Source of the DNA: Ditylenchus dipsaci
Taxonomy: Eukaryota; Nematoda; Chromadorea; Rhabditida; Anguinidae
Direction: 5' to 3'
DNA length: 64,000 nt
Assembly (NCBI GenBank): GCA_004194705.1
Contig: SADC01001112.1
Span: 310,001 to 374,000, forward strand
The position numbers and the translations under genes are program-made. A model generated the notes under the pieces. The model was not told where the DNA came from, made no database searches, and saw only the letters and a list, made by a program, of their open reading frames with translations. Positions 22,301 through 33,200 of the stretch are shown in pieces. How positions within the stretch are numbered: the first letter of the stretch is position 1; each line of letters starts with the position of its first letter.

Positions 22301-25300
22301 TTTTTCACAATATGTGGTCGCAATCTATGATACCGTATTTACTGTATTAATTCCCCACCCTCTAATAAGTCCCCACCCTACGGGTACAGGCTAATTGGTC
22401 GCTGCAAAACTGGTTGTTTACAAAACTGGCCGTTTACAGAATTGGTCGTTTACAGAATTGGTCGTTTACAGAATTGGTCGTCACAAAACTGGTCGTATAC
22501 AGAATTGGTCGTCACAAAACTGGTCGTATACAGAATTGGTCGTTTACAAAACTGGCCGTTTACAGAATTGGTCGTTTACAGAATTGGTCGTTTGCAAAAG
22601 CGTAACTTCTTTAGTTGGGGTTACAAGTTAGGGTAACCCATAGTTGGGGTTAATAGCATGCCAAACATAGTTTCATCTTTGTCAATCATTCTCTCTCTGC
22701 CATCACATTGTTCAACGTCTTTCTACCTCATCTCATTAAATCTCCATCACATTCAATTTAGAAGCACAATCAGCCAAAGACGCCCAAGATGAACCTAGAC
22801 GATAACATCGACGATGAAGAATATGAGTCTGCAAGTCTAGGGAGGGAGCTTTGAGTATTGAAAATTTTGTTATTGTTGTTATCGTGGACGGGAAATAAAA
22901 GAGGCATTTTTGTGTTTTATTGTTGATCCGGGGTTTGAAAATTTCTGTTTGCTCTATTCTTAACTTACACTATGTTTGATGTGGTATTGGTTGCTAATGA
23001 TATCAAGGTCACCCGTTCATTCATTGATTACTTCTTGAAACGCCAATCCTGTAAACGACCAATCCTGTAAACGACCAATTCTGTAAACGGCCAGTTTTGT
23101 AAACGACCAGTTTTGCAGCGACCAATTAGCCTGTACCCCACCCTACGGACTTATATCTCAGCCTAGAGCGAACATTTCGCAAATCTGTTTTTTGCGTTTT
23201 CTCAGTCGCCGCGAGTTTACCTGATTACACTTTTCAGATTTTGGTTGAGCACCCAAAAATCTCAAAATCGACCTCAAAATTTTTCGATTTTTTAAGGGTT
23301 GAAAAATAACTCCCCATGGGGACTTAATACAGTAAATACGGTATTATGAACAAATTTAAAAAATGAAAAAAAAATAATTATTTTTAGGCAAAAGAAATTA
23401 AAAGCATTGTGAACACCCGAGAGTGAGAGTGGGAGTGAGAGTAAGGTGCATTGTGAACACCCCTTACTCTCACTCTCAGTATAATAACAGGTCATTCAGT
23501 TTGTAATTGTTGTGCCAGTGTTGTACATTAATTCTTTATGTACGGATTTCTTATCCCCCGAAAATTTCTGTTTGTACTATGGGGTCATGATTAAATAACT
23601 ATGAACCACGTTCTTATCATACAAAAAATTGAGACGTGAATAGACATGTGAATTGACGCATGAATTCACATGTGAATTGAAACGCAGGCTAAATTTACCT
23701 ATATAAAACAATATATTTGCAATTTTTGATGATTTTTTTCCAAAAAAAATATTGGTATTAAAAATGGTAAGAATTTTGCCTTGGTCCCCCAAGCTGATTG
23801 TCTGGTGGGGGTCAAGTTTAATTGAGTGGTGGGGGTAAGGGTAAAGTGTTCCGAAATGCAAATAGACATGTTACCCCCACCACTCAATTAACCTGTGGAT
23901 CAAACTGACATGTGAATTTATAGTTTTGGGCAAGGGCAAAAGGTAAAAGTAGTGGTAAATACACTTATTCAAAAAACATTATGAAATAGTCATTCCTGTT
24001 TGTAGGGGTACTTTGAAGCTCCACTCTATACTTTAATGCAAAGCCATATGAATAAAAATACATAGATTTTATGCTGAATTTTAGTTCACTAAATCAGTGC
24101 CGTAGTTCATGCTTAATTTTTAACCATGATCCAGACCAGGGTTAAGATTTTAACCACGTGGTCATGGTTATTCAACCATGAACTTTTATATAATTATGCC
24201 GGTAACTTTTTACCACGACGTGGTTACACATGGTCAAATGACTCTTATCATACCAGCCAATATGATTTTGTGATTTTGAGACTAAACGTTGATAACAACA
24301 GATTGAACTACAGTTAAAACTCGATACAACGAATATTTAAGGTTGGAAGTTCGTTCCCACCTAGGGTCCGACACTTTTTTATACCGCTATTTTTTTCAAG
24401 TTTTGACAGTTCTGTTTTGACAGTCTGGTCCTAAATATCACAAGGATTCCGATTTCGCCGTTCATTTTTCGAAAATCCAAAATTTTTTATCAAAAAAAAA
24501 AAGCAAAAACTAGATTTAATGAATTTCTATTTAACGAAAAACCTGTTTTTTCATCGAGTTTTTGCATTTAAAAAAAATATTATAGCTTTCTAAAAAACAA
24601 TTGGCAAACTTCGAATCCTTGCGATTCTAAGGACCAGATAGTCAAAACAGAACTGGCGAAAGCTTGAAAAAATGGGTGTAAAAGAGGTTTCAAACTCGGT
24701 AACTTGGCCGGTCCTTGAATTTCGTTAAATCGAGTTTCAACTGTAGGCGTAAAATTATGCCCAGCCATAGACCAATTTCAGTTTAGTTTATTCAGGTTGC
24801 AGCTCATACTTAACTTTAACAGTGAACAGCAAGTGGAGTTGGTGAAATGAATTTTTATAACCTTAAATTAGGTAGAATACTTGCAGACATAAACATTGGA
24901 CCACCACTCTCTAGCAAATTTGAAAGTGGCTTCAGGGTCTACGTACATGATACAATACACTCTCTTATTCCCGGTCTGACTGGCTTGGTGTCCCGCTTGG
25001 TCATCAAATGCATTCATCGTTGAGAGCCTCGGAGGTTATTTTACCACAATTATACGAGAATGTTCATATCTTAGGTTAAGATAGCACTGTTGGATGAAAG
25101 GATGGAGGGAATTGTACCACAGATTGGAAACAAGAGCACCAAAAGACTAAATATGTTTTTCATCTTAGAAATTACTCGTTAGCTGCTTGTAAGAGCTTGT
25201 GCCTTGCCCAATATTTTCATGCTACATGCTCCTGTATACCTTTGATTCACCACTTAAAATGGCCGTTAAGTAAGCTATAAATAACTGTAAAAAAATTAGA

Positions 25301-27899
25301 TTAGTTTAGATTCTTCTGTATGCACTCCCTATAATACTATGAAATGCGCACAGAAAATTTCTGAAAATTTCACGATGATAGGTGAGGTAAAAATATTAAT
25401 TAAAGGTGCTTCTCAAATCTTAAAACTCATATTTAAAAACTCGATTATTCAAAAAAATCATATAAACTGCACACTAAGGACCCGAATAAAATATCTATTA
25501 TAAAGATTTTCGGTTACCGTATTTACTCTATCAACGTTCCCCCCCCCCTGAATTCGAAATGAAATTCTGCTTTTGACCCATTTTTTTTAAATATCTTTCA
25601 TACGAATTACCATTCATTTTGTTGCTTATCTTACTGGCTGTAAAATGAGCGGGAATTTGCCCGAGATAAGTTTATAGAAACGGGTCAAAATCACAATGCC
25701 AAGAGCACGATTTTGAAGGCAAGGGTGCCATTTAATAGAGTAAATACTAGGGTTGGGTGATCGTAAGTCACCGGGACCTCTATAAGTCACTAATATTCGG
25801 TGGCTGAAAAAATTCTGGGAAAAATAAGCGGAAAATACCCCAGCACTCGATTGCACTATACTCCCACCATGTTATTGTACTATTTTTTTGCAAAGGTTCT
25901 AAAAACTGCTTATTTTCAATTTTAAATAATTTTCATGCAAAAACATTATTGGTTCAAAAAATGTTTAAAAAAAAATTGCCGTGATCGCCAAAGCTAAATC
26001 AGCCACTAAGGTCATAGTGCAATCAAGTGCTGTGGGTTTAGTTCAATTTAGCCGAAACTTGACTGTATTGGTAGCGTTGACTGTATTGTTGACTGAGAGT
26101 TGGGTGAGAGTTGACTGGGGTAGCCATAGGCGTACACAGGATTTCCGGACGCGGAGGATGGTTTAGTGCGGTTGGACTAAAAGGGCAGAAATGTTGACGA
26201 TAGGGATGCTAAACGGATTACAAAGGCTAAAAATGGCTTAAAAAATCCTACGGGGGAGGTGGCTATATCCAGCTAAACCATCTCCCTAGACGGTTTAGAT
26301 GGTTTGTCCTAGATGGTTTTGTTAAGCACAGATTACGAGCTTTCTAATGACATATCGTTGAGGTATTTATGACAGTTCAATAAAGAATTTTTGGCGAGAA
26401 GAAACCATTCAGCTTTTTCAAAAACGTTGTTCATACAAAATATGGCATGATTTACCACTTTGAAGCTGCATAAGCAAAAATCGTTACACTGACGGCTCAG
26501 ATAGGCAGCTGACCACCATTGAGTGAATTTTTTCAAATTTTTTTTCACCATCGTGTTCGGCGAGAAATTCCGCACAGAATATTCTTTTAGGATGCACGTC
26601 TTCCCGTGATGAAGTTTCAAAAATAAATAAAAAATTTCAAAAAAATTTTGCTTGGAGGACCAAGGCAAATAACTGGAGGGTGCTTACTTTACTTAGGTAG
26701 AGGGAATGTGTTTGATACAGTCAAACCTCGATAATACGCCACCCCAAAAGTTCGTTCCGCCTAGGGTCCGACGCTTTTTTTACCCGATTTCTGAATATTT
26801 TTGCTAGTTCTGTTTTGACAGTCTGGTCGCAAATATCGTGAGGATTTCAATTTTGCCGATCGTTTTCATAATTATAAAAAAATTCTCTAAAAGAGCAAAC
26901 CTCGATAAACGCCACCCTATTTTTAAAAAGGGTGGCGGATTATCGAGGTTTTGCTTTTTAGATGGAGATTTTTCATAATTCTGAAAAACGATCGGCAAAA
27001 TCGGAATCCTCACGATATTTGCGACCAGACTGTCAAAACAGAACTAGCAAAAATATTCAGAAATCGGGATAAAAAAAGTGTCGGACCCTAGGCGGGAACG
27101 AACTTTTGGGGGTGGCGGATTATCGAGGTTTGACTGTATTACCAATGAATTATCGATCAATTTAACGACTTTCGGTCAATTTACCCATTTTTCTATTGAC
27201 CGGTAAATTTCACAACTCTAGTATTTCCAAAGGTTTTTAAACTAATCCTAAGCAATAATTTGTGAATTTAACCAGAATCATTTTCTCGTATGCTGCCACC
27301 ATGTGATATGTGTAAGCTGGAGTGTAATCAAATAGCATACAAGTCTCATAACAACTATGCAGGAATATTTTCTAAAACAACTCTTAAATGGTTAGTTAGC
27401 ATCAACGACTCCTGGACTGAACAATATGTTAAGTGAGTCTAAATAAAAAAAACTTTTAAAGAAACTATTAAAGTTTAGATCTAATTTTGTTTCTGTGAAC
27501 ATATTCTTCAGTGAATTAGATGTTAGCCAGGTGACACAACTGCTGAAGACAAGTTTGCCTGAATTGCTTAGCAATGTGTGTGGCAGCTTTGGAACCTGGA
27601 TTGGATTTACAGCAGTGGCTATTGTTGAATTAGTTGCTTTTATAGGCACAGTTATTTGGCTTGTGTGTTTCTTTGTAAGCAGGGTGCTTGGCTGCTTTGG
27701 AGCAAAAGTGGGTTAAAAAAAGTCCATTTGATTTGTTTTATAAAATAGACTTTTGCAGACAGAAATAAAATTAGAAGAAGGCTTGAAAAGGCCAAAAACA
27801 GCTTCTAGCTCGCTTTCATCAGACCTTAACTGCGCACAACCAACTGTAATGGTTGAATTCGATGAAAAAGACAAGAAAGAAAACAATGACGACAATTAA
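19352..27899 (+). CDS. DEG/ENaC amiloride-sensitive sodium channel, N-terminal exons missing
   Basis: Nine exons: 19352-19535, 19586-19756, 24796-24841, 24887-25034, 25075-25269, 25310-25381, 27276-27432, 27512-27707, 27759-27899. The family forms trimeric cation channels in the plasma membrane. Visible are SCQAMIPFCTFGAKLIRCC and KLGICYKLDFG (start of the cysteine-rich ectodomain), GLQLILNFN, GFRVYVHD, NYSLAACKSLCLAQYF, CTPYNTMKC, MLPPCDMCKLEC, then LPELLSNVCGSFGTWIGFT, where the usual G-x-S filter region and TM2 lie, and an acidic tail ending KENNDDN. Exon phases close only if one base is allowed at each of three sites (24,841; about 24,969; 25,107-25,109), all in short homopolymers. Four introns are only 40-50 bases; one is 5 kb. 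TM1 and the start were not found. AATAAA near 27,978 may be the poly(A) signal. Confidence 0.85.
20311..21042. mobile_element. Foldback element in ENaC intron, carrying structured core R copy II
   Basis: Left arm (from GTGCACTTGGGGGTCCCC through GTTTAAACGTCTCCTAAG and CCTTGGTCCCCCAAGG) is the inverse of the right arm (ending GGGGCCCCAAGTGCAC); arms about 190 bases each. The middle is the structured repeat core at 20,549-20,820. Confidence 0.7.
20549..20820. ncRNA. Structured repeat core R, copy II
   Basis: Two stem-loops: ACTCTGGTATGCAT with ATGCATCCAGAGT (20,586-20,621), then a longer arm with TCTAAG/CTTAGA at its base and an inner stem CAACCAAGCCCC-TGCGCCCC closed by a GAAA loop (about 20,677-20,722). 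Flanking single strands (GAACATAGTTTTGTTAGCTG, GCCTACCGCATAAA, TTTTTGCCCAGC) are conserved in copy III although the surrounding elements are unrelated. Could be a transcribed structured RNA or the cruciform core of a transposon. The class label is tentative. Confidence 0.4.
21053..21358. mobile_element. Foldback MITE in ENaC intron
   Basis: Arms of about 100 bases: AGAGCCATAATTTGTGGAC..., ...GTCAGACAAACTTGTAC... against the inverse GTTTGTCTGAC...TTGTCGACAAAATATGGCT. No coding sequence. Confidence 0.65.
21360..21548. mobile_element. Family A MITE, CAGGGTTCGTGAT ends
   Basis: Same internal body as 6,636-6,840 (TTTGTCTTTTT, AGTTTTAGTCAAAA, CAATAAGCACTGGATAAA) but the termini read CAGGGTTCGTGATCG and ...CATTACGAACCCTG. 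Abuts the preceding foldback. Confidence 0.7.
21928..22206 (-). CDS. Unrecognised coding-like exon inside a foldback
   Basis: Minus-strand open frame from an apparent acceptor (TTCTAG|GTTGAGGACAAAGAG at 22,206) to a TAA at 21,928. It begins VEDKEMKDRDAMTILWKWRA and includes a hydrophobic stretch (LSAELSLLALSVYWI). Composition is balanced, unlike the AT-rich surroundings, which suggests real coding sequence. I do not recognise a family. It lies on the opposite strand to ENaC in its 5 kb intron and inside the foldback 21,673-23,436, so it may be a captured host exon or part of a transposon gene. A hairpin (GACACCAATCGT with its inverse) sits just upstream. Confidence 0.4.
   Translation of the reverse strand, partial: VEDKEMKDRDAMTILWKWRAHAIHHNQLYPAFEIFLYFHVDGVEKAILDVSKTVNTLSAELSLLALSVYWIQALGKDVIFTLLKFKEDIRII
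22330..23345. mobile_element. Family C MITE, split by an inserted element
   Basis: The ends ATACCGTATTTACTGTATTA and its inverse flank the unit. The right half carries the family C interior (CCTAGAGCGAACATTTCGC, GATTTTTTAAGGGTT). It was interrupted at a CCCACCCTACGG site by the element at 22,384-23,136. Confidence 0.75.
22384..23136. mobile_element. Satellite-ended TIR element with 10-12 bp target duplication
   Basis: The ends GTACAGGCTAATTGGTCGC and the inverse continue into tandem copies of a 16-17 base unit (GGTCGTTTACAGAATT) on the left and inverse copies on the right (about 23,045-23,115). CCCACCCTACGG appears directly before and directly after, a 10-12 base duplication of the sort MULE elements make. 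The interior has a short acidic reading frame starting MNLDDNIDDEEYESAS at about 22,789, too short to assign. Confidence 0.75.
24309..24745. mobile_element. pogo-like MITE (family P) in ENaC intron
   Basis: TACAGTTAAAACTCGATAC at the left and ...ATCGAGTTTCAACTGTA at the right. The interior contains GTTCGTTCCCACCTAGGGTC and GACAGTTCTGTTTTGACAG, shared with 26,716 and 30,617. Confidence 0.75.
25515..25749. mobile_element. Family C-like MITE in ENaC intron
   Basis: TACCGTATTTACTCTAT at the left and ATAGAGTAAATACT at the right are inverted. A C run (about 25,541-25,551) lies inside. No coding sequence. Confidence 0.55.
25750..26715. other. ENaC intron sequence, no feature recognised
   Basis: Scattered words such as CTAAACCATCTCCCTAGACGG repeat locally at 26,270-26,310 and a GGAGGACCAAGGC word lies at 26,655, but I can define no complete element or gene. 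Confidence 0.35.
26716..27138. mobile_element. pogo-like MITE (family P) in ENaC intron
   Basis: Starts TACAGTCAAACCTCGATAA and ends TTATCGAGGTTTGACTGTA. The arms are long (over 150 bases) and include GTTCGTTCCGCCTAGGGTC and its inverse, plus an inner CCTCGATAA/TTATCGAGG pair. Confidence 0.8.
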
Positions 27900-28265
27900 T
27901 TAGTTTAAAATGGTGATTTAAAATTTGTAATTTTACCAAAAATCTACTAGAATATTTGTTAATGATCATAGTAAAAAAAAATAAAATGATGATAATATTT
28001 GCGCGCCACGACAAATTCTTTTTTGGCGCGAAAATGTCGTTGCGCGAAAACGTCGGTCAACCATGAACGGAATTGCAAGGACCTAAACATTTTTCCGCCG
28101 AAATTGTTCGGCGGACATTTTGTAGGCTGTATTTGTTTTTCTGTATTGAGAAAAAAATTTCGCTAGCACTATTTTGTAGCTGAGATTCAGGGCTTTCAAA
28201 TGGGCCATTAAAAATTTCGTCTGACTGCAAAACTTTAGATAAAAATGGCTAGTCGGACACTAAGA

Positions 28266-28558
28266 GGAAATTGGACATTTTTCCGCCAAAATTGAAGACT
28301 CAGTGTGAGATTGGGCATTTTTATCCAAAATTTTGTATACAGATCTTGATTACGAACAGCTCATTTTGAAGCCCTGGTCATTTTTTGGCTGCAATTTTTT
28401 TCTTTATTGAAAACAAATTCTGTTAGTTCTATTTTGTAGCTAAGATCCAGGACTTCAAAATGAGCTGTTCGTAATCAAGATCTGTATACAAAATTTTGGA
28501 TAAAAATGCCCAATCTCACACTGAGTCTTCAATTTTGGCGGATAAATGTCCAATTCCA
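28266..28558. mobile_element. Foldback with 110-bp arms
   Basis: The left arm 28,266-28,378 (ATTGGACATTTTTCCGCC... to ...GAAGCCCTGG) is inverted at 28,450-28,558. It abuts the next family A MITE. Downstream of the ENaC gene. Confidence 0.7.
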
Positions 28559-28765
28559 AGGGTTCGTAATCGTCTTTTTTAAAAATATTTGTCCTTTTTT
28601 GGGACCCAAAATTTTTTTTCTTTCGAAGTTTTTTATCAAAAATTTTTTTTGCTCCAAAATAGCAATAAGCACTGAATAAATTGATCCTTTTTCTTTAAAA
28701 GTGGTGAAAATGTCCTTTTTTCACCCAAATGTCCTTTTTTTCGAAATTTTTCATTACGAACCCTG
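28557..28765. mobile_element. Family A MITE, AGGGTTCGTAAT ends
   Basis: Ends AAGGGTTCGTAATCG and ...CATTACGAACCCTG; the body with TTTGTCCTTTTTTGGGACC and CAATAAGCACTGAATAAA matches 6,636 and 21,360. Confidence 0.7.
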
Positions 28766-30206
28766 CCTAAACCCGAATTGCATGCCACGGCCCGTCAAAA
28801 TTTGAATTTTATAGCATTAGAGAACTTTCGTGCCAAGACCCATTCCCGAATTGTAGTATTTGGTCTCAAAAAATGTGCCGTATTTTTAGCTTTCGAATGA
28901 TACCAAATATGCAATAGCGAAAATAATAGCGTTAAATTATTGATTTAATCTGCCATGATGTTTTCCGAAAAACGATGAGCTTTCTTCTCGAGTCCGTAAA
29001 TTTTTTCACCTTTATTTATTTTAATTTTTTCTATGTTTAAATGAATGAGCAGTGTTTTTCCTAGCCGCAGGTCAATTTTTACAAAAATTCGAGATATTTA
29101 CAGTTTTTTCGAGCTACTTGTAGCTTTTTCGAGTTTTAAAGTATATGGAGACCAGAAAGTCGGCTTATGCTGAGTAACTTTTTGACCAATAACACTACGA
29201 AAATTCCTTTTTAGAACAGAAATAAGTTTCTTAATCAAAGATCTGGTATATATAAGATCTGGTCAAAATTACTACTTTTCGTTTACAGTACTGGAGAGTA
29301 CTTTTACAGTGCATTGACTTCTTCAATTTTGGCACCGGTGCAGCACCGCACTGCTTGGATGGTCGTAACAGTCAAAGTCTCAATAAAAGAATCCCTGGTA
29401 GGCTGAGAAACTGTTTGTTTTATCGAGGTTCGACTGTAAGCACTGGATCAAATATATTTTTACAAATATTTTTGCTAAAATAATCTAAAAAGTACTAATT
29501 TCGAGCAAATTTTTTATTTCCAAAATTTTGAGTCCGCAAACTTTCATCAGATTAGTCCATTTTATTCAAAAGTGCTTCCTTAATCATATTCCATTGCCTG
29601 CTTGCTCAACAAAAAATCCACATTCGAAAGAGCGCCTTTACACTGAATCTCTTGCTTGTTTTCACTCTCTCTCTTCCTTCCGCTCACCAAACAAAACTTT
29701 CATGGCAAAGAGATTGGATAAGATAAGGCAGCAAGCATTCCAACTAGCTGTATGCCCACCCTATGTGCTTGACTCTTGGGTCCCTTCCCTACACGCACCA
29801 CTTTAAACTGGGCTATTAGTAGCTGGATGCAGTCCCAGCCAGCTATCTGCACTCTAACCAGCCCATCCAGGGCACCCCCCCCCCCCCCCCCCCTAGTTAT
29901 AGGCACATTGCCCAAGTAGTGTGCCAAGTGCAAGCAGAAGATTATTTTGGTGCCCTTGTTTGTGCTCTTGTGACTTGTGTGTGTGTTCCCAACCATCCAA
30001 CTCACAGTTTTTTTCATTCCAATTCCAAGAGCTTTACTTTATTGAATTTCTTTTTTAGAAGCAAAAAAGGTGGTGGGATTGCTGCTCTTGTTTTCTTCTT
30101 TTTTGGCTTTAAAAGTTATATGTGTGACGGTGTTGGCTGATGTTGTTGTTTTGCTTGCTTTTGTTGGCTTATTAATGCTTTTTCCTTCCAATGTTTTTGT
30201 TTGCAG
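28766..30206. other. Region upstream of PIP4K, probable promoter and 5' UTR intron
   Basis: One half of a family P end (TATCGAGGTTCGACTGTA, ending at about 29,438) and a C run of about 18 (29,876-29,893) lie here. The sequence from about 29,560 on is less AT-rich with CTCTCTCTTCC words, as in a promoter or first exon. TTTGCAG at 30,200-30,206 is the acceptor of the first coding exon, so a 5' UTR intron is likely. No start site can be fixed. Confidence 0.45.
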
Positions 30207-33200
30207 GTGTGGCTGCTGTATTTTTGCTATTGGCAGAAATTTCTAAGTGTGAGAACTATGGCCAGCAAGTCGTCCAAGTCGAAGACTCCGCGATCCCTAG
30301 GCAAGATTAGGACGGGAGGCAAGAAAATGTTGGTGCCAAAGTGGAAGTTGTTCAGAGCCAAGGAACCAGTCATTTCAGTGCTTATGTGGGTGTCAACCAT
30401 ACTGTGAGTCATTTGGGCTTGGATGAATAATTGGGGTGTTGACTGTGAATGTAGGATTGTGACTTCAGATAGGAGAATTGATGCATGTACCACCGCCTGG
30501 GTTGCTGTTGCCTGATGACTTCAAGGCGTTTTCCAAGATCAAGGTGGACAACCACTGTTTTAATAGGTGGGTTTGCCACATTTCCAACCATTATTTATCG
30601 TATTGAGAATTTTGAGTACAGTCGACCCTCGATTTAACGACCCCTACCTCAAGTTCGCTCCCACCTAGCTGATTTTAAAAGCGCTTTGTCAGTTCTGTTC
30701 CCGCAGTCTGGTGACAAATATCGCAGAGATTCCGATTTTGCCGATCGTTTTTTTTAAACCTAAAGTTTTTGTTTAAAAGAAGATTAAAACCTCGATTTAA
30801 TGACCCTCTTTTAAGAATTAGAAGGTCGTAAAAATAGATGTTTTGCTTTTTTTAAGCAAAAACTTTAGATTTTGGAAAAGGACCAGCGAAATCGGAATTC
30901 TAGCGATATTTGCGACGAGACTGTAGAAACAGAACTGACAAAGCGCTTTTAGAATTAGCTTAAAAAAAGTGTTGGACCCTAGGTGGGAACGAACTTGAGG
31001 TAGAGGTCGTTTTATGGACGTTTGGCTGTAACTAGGAATTTTACCAAAAAAGTTTTCATTTTGTCACTTCAAACTAATTTTTTACTTTTTTGGCACAAGG
31101 TTCCTAAGTGGACTGATTTCTCGGCATTTTTTTGATTTTGACCTAAACTTCTGCTTTCGGATTACTCTGGTTCGGGCGAACCTGTCACATTCCTGATTTT
31201 AACAACCGAAAAATCATTTGAATCCAAAATCAGAAATTCCTAAAAAAGGCGTCCGGCCACTCTGGGGCAGCGTAGCTAAAAGGCCAATTTATTTTTTTCA
31301 GTCTTTTAAAAATAAAATTTAACTAAATTTGCCCTCTTACTCTTAAAACAATGTCGAGACTCGAAGAAGCCAACAAATTACTGCCGAAAATTCTCTTTGC
31401 CTACCTAAACGCATAATAATTTCAGAGACAACATGCCGAGCCATTTCAAAATCAAAGACTATTGCCCAATGTGTTCCGCAACATTCGAGAACAATTTGGG
31501 GTGGACCAATACGAATATCTGGTAATTTACTAAAAGCCTAAATATCTCAGATAATACCACACTATTGATTACTTTTTGCAGGCTTCTCTGACCAGTTATG
31601 AACCAGAAGCTGACCCCACAGAGAGTGGGGTGGAGGCAGCAATTCCTCCTGTCTATTTGTCTCTTTTGACAAAAGTTTGTGATTAAGGTGATCGACTCTG
31701 AGGCAGTTGCTGAAATCCATTCCATACTTAAACAATACCACGAATATGTGAGTTAACTGTGCATAGTTGTAAAATAATAATTATTTTGAAATTTTAGGTG
31801 GTAGAGACCCATGGCAAAACTCTGCTACCCCAATACTTGGGTCTCTATCGCATAACTGTGGACAGTTCAGAGACTTACTTGCTGGTGATGCGAAATATTT
31901 TTGGTGGAAAATACAATATTCACAAGAAATACGACTTGAAGGTTGGGCATTTTTATCTCAGAAAATGTCGATTTTTTCAATATTTTTTTATTTTTAACTT
32001 TCATCAATTTAAATACAACAGAAAAATATGAAAATTAACAGCCAGTTACTGGTAAAGTTTCTATCTGAAACAGTCCTGGAATGACTATCGATTACCAATC
32101 CTGAATGAATTTTTTGATTTTTTATCAAAAATTGTAATTTTTTTACGAAAATGTTTTTGCAAAGTCTTCTTTAATATCAAAATTTTGTCCTGTATCTGAA
32201 TCCGTCGAGATCAGGTCAAAATAAACTTTATGCGCTGTGATACCTACAAAAGTAGGTACGTGGTGCAAAATTTTGGACTTATCTACTCAAAATTGCCATA
32301 TCTCAGCTCATAAAATTTACTTTGATCTGATCTCAACGGATTAGAATTCAAGACAAGATTTCGGTTAAAGAGGAAATTTTCCGACAACTTTTTCATTGAA
32401 AAATGACAATTTTGATAATAAAAAAAAATTGCAAAAAAAAAAATCATTCAGTGTTGGTAATCGATATTTTACCACAGTTTTGGATCTCAAATTGCTAAAT
32501 TTTGGCAGCAAATACTATTTTATAATTTTTTTGGATGTTTTTCTTGTTTTTCTTGTCAAACCTCATAGTTCATAAATAAATTTGTCGGCTAAAACAAAAT
32601 CGAGGTGGGATGTAAAAATACAGAAGTACCAAATGAATAATAAAATATTTGAATAGTTAGTCCCAATCACTCTATGGCTACTATTTCAGGGTTCTACCAT
32701 TCAACGTCAAGCTAGTGAGAAGGAAAAATCCAAAGAGTTGCCTACCCTGAAAGACAATGACTTCCGGGAAGACAATTACAAACTGGTGTTGCCAGTCGAA
32801 GCCAAAAAGCAGATTCTGGAGTTGTTGAAGAAAGACACTGAATTCCTCACCAAACTCCACCTCATGGACTACAGTTTGCTTGTTGGTGGGTAGCAAGGTC
32901 TTTAGTCATCATAGTTGTATGATTCAATTTTCTTCAGGTATCCATGATCTGGAGCAAGGCGCCAAAGAGGCAGAAGAGCAGCAAGCAGCTGGATCTACCC
33001 ACCACCCTTATGTGTCAGACCCTGATTCTGGAGAGGAAATAGGTCCCACACTCCAGAGAGTCCAGTTCCTTCTTCTGGTGCTTTTGCTGCCCACTGTGGT
33101 GGGCTGAACTTGGATGACGAGTTCTTTGCCATTCCTTCCAGTGCTGGTCAGTTTTGTGAATATTTCTCAATTACTCCACTCACAGGGCTGCCATATGTCC

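Larger units (their letters stand above)
21673..23436. mobile_element. Outer foldback of a three-level nest
   Basis: Left CTCTCACTCTCAGGTGTTC..., then AATTTGTTCATAAT; right inverse ATGAACAAATTT..., GAACACCCGAGAGTGAGAG. It contains the family C element 22,330-23,345, which contains the satellite-ended element 22,384-23,136. The left interior (21,780-22,300) contains a coding-like frame on the minus strand. Confidence 0.65.

Noticed and set aside
22400..22610. Tandem repeat coding frames with repeated L-V-V-Y-R-I-G type peptides
   Set aside because: All three frames are open because the 16-17 base unit lacks stops. It is a satellite arm of a TIR element, not a repeat protein.
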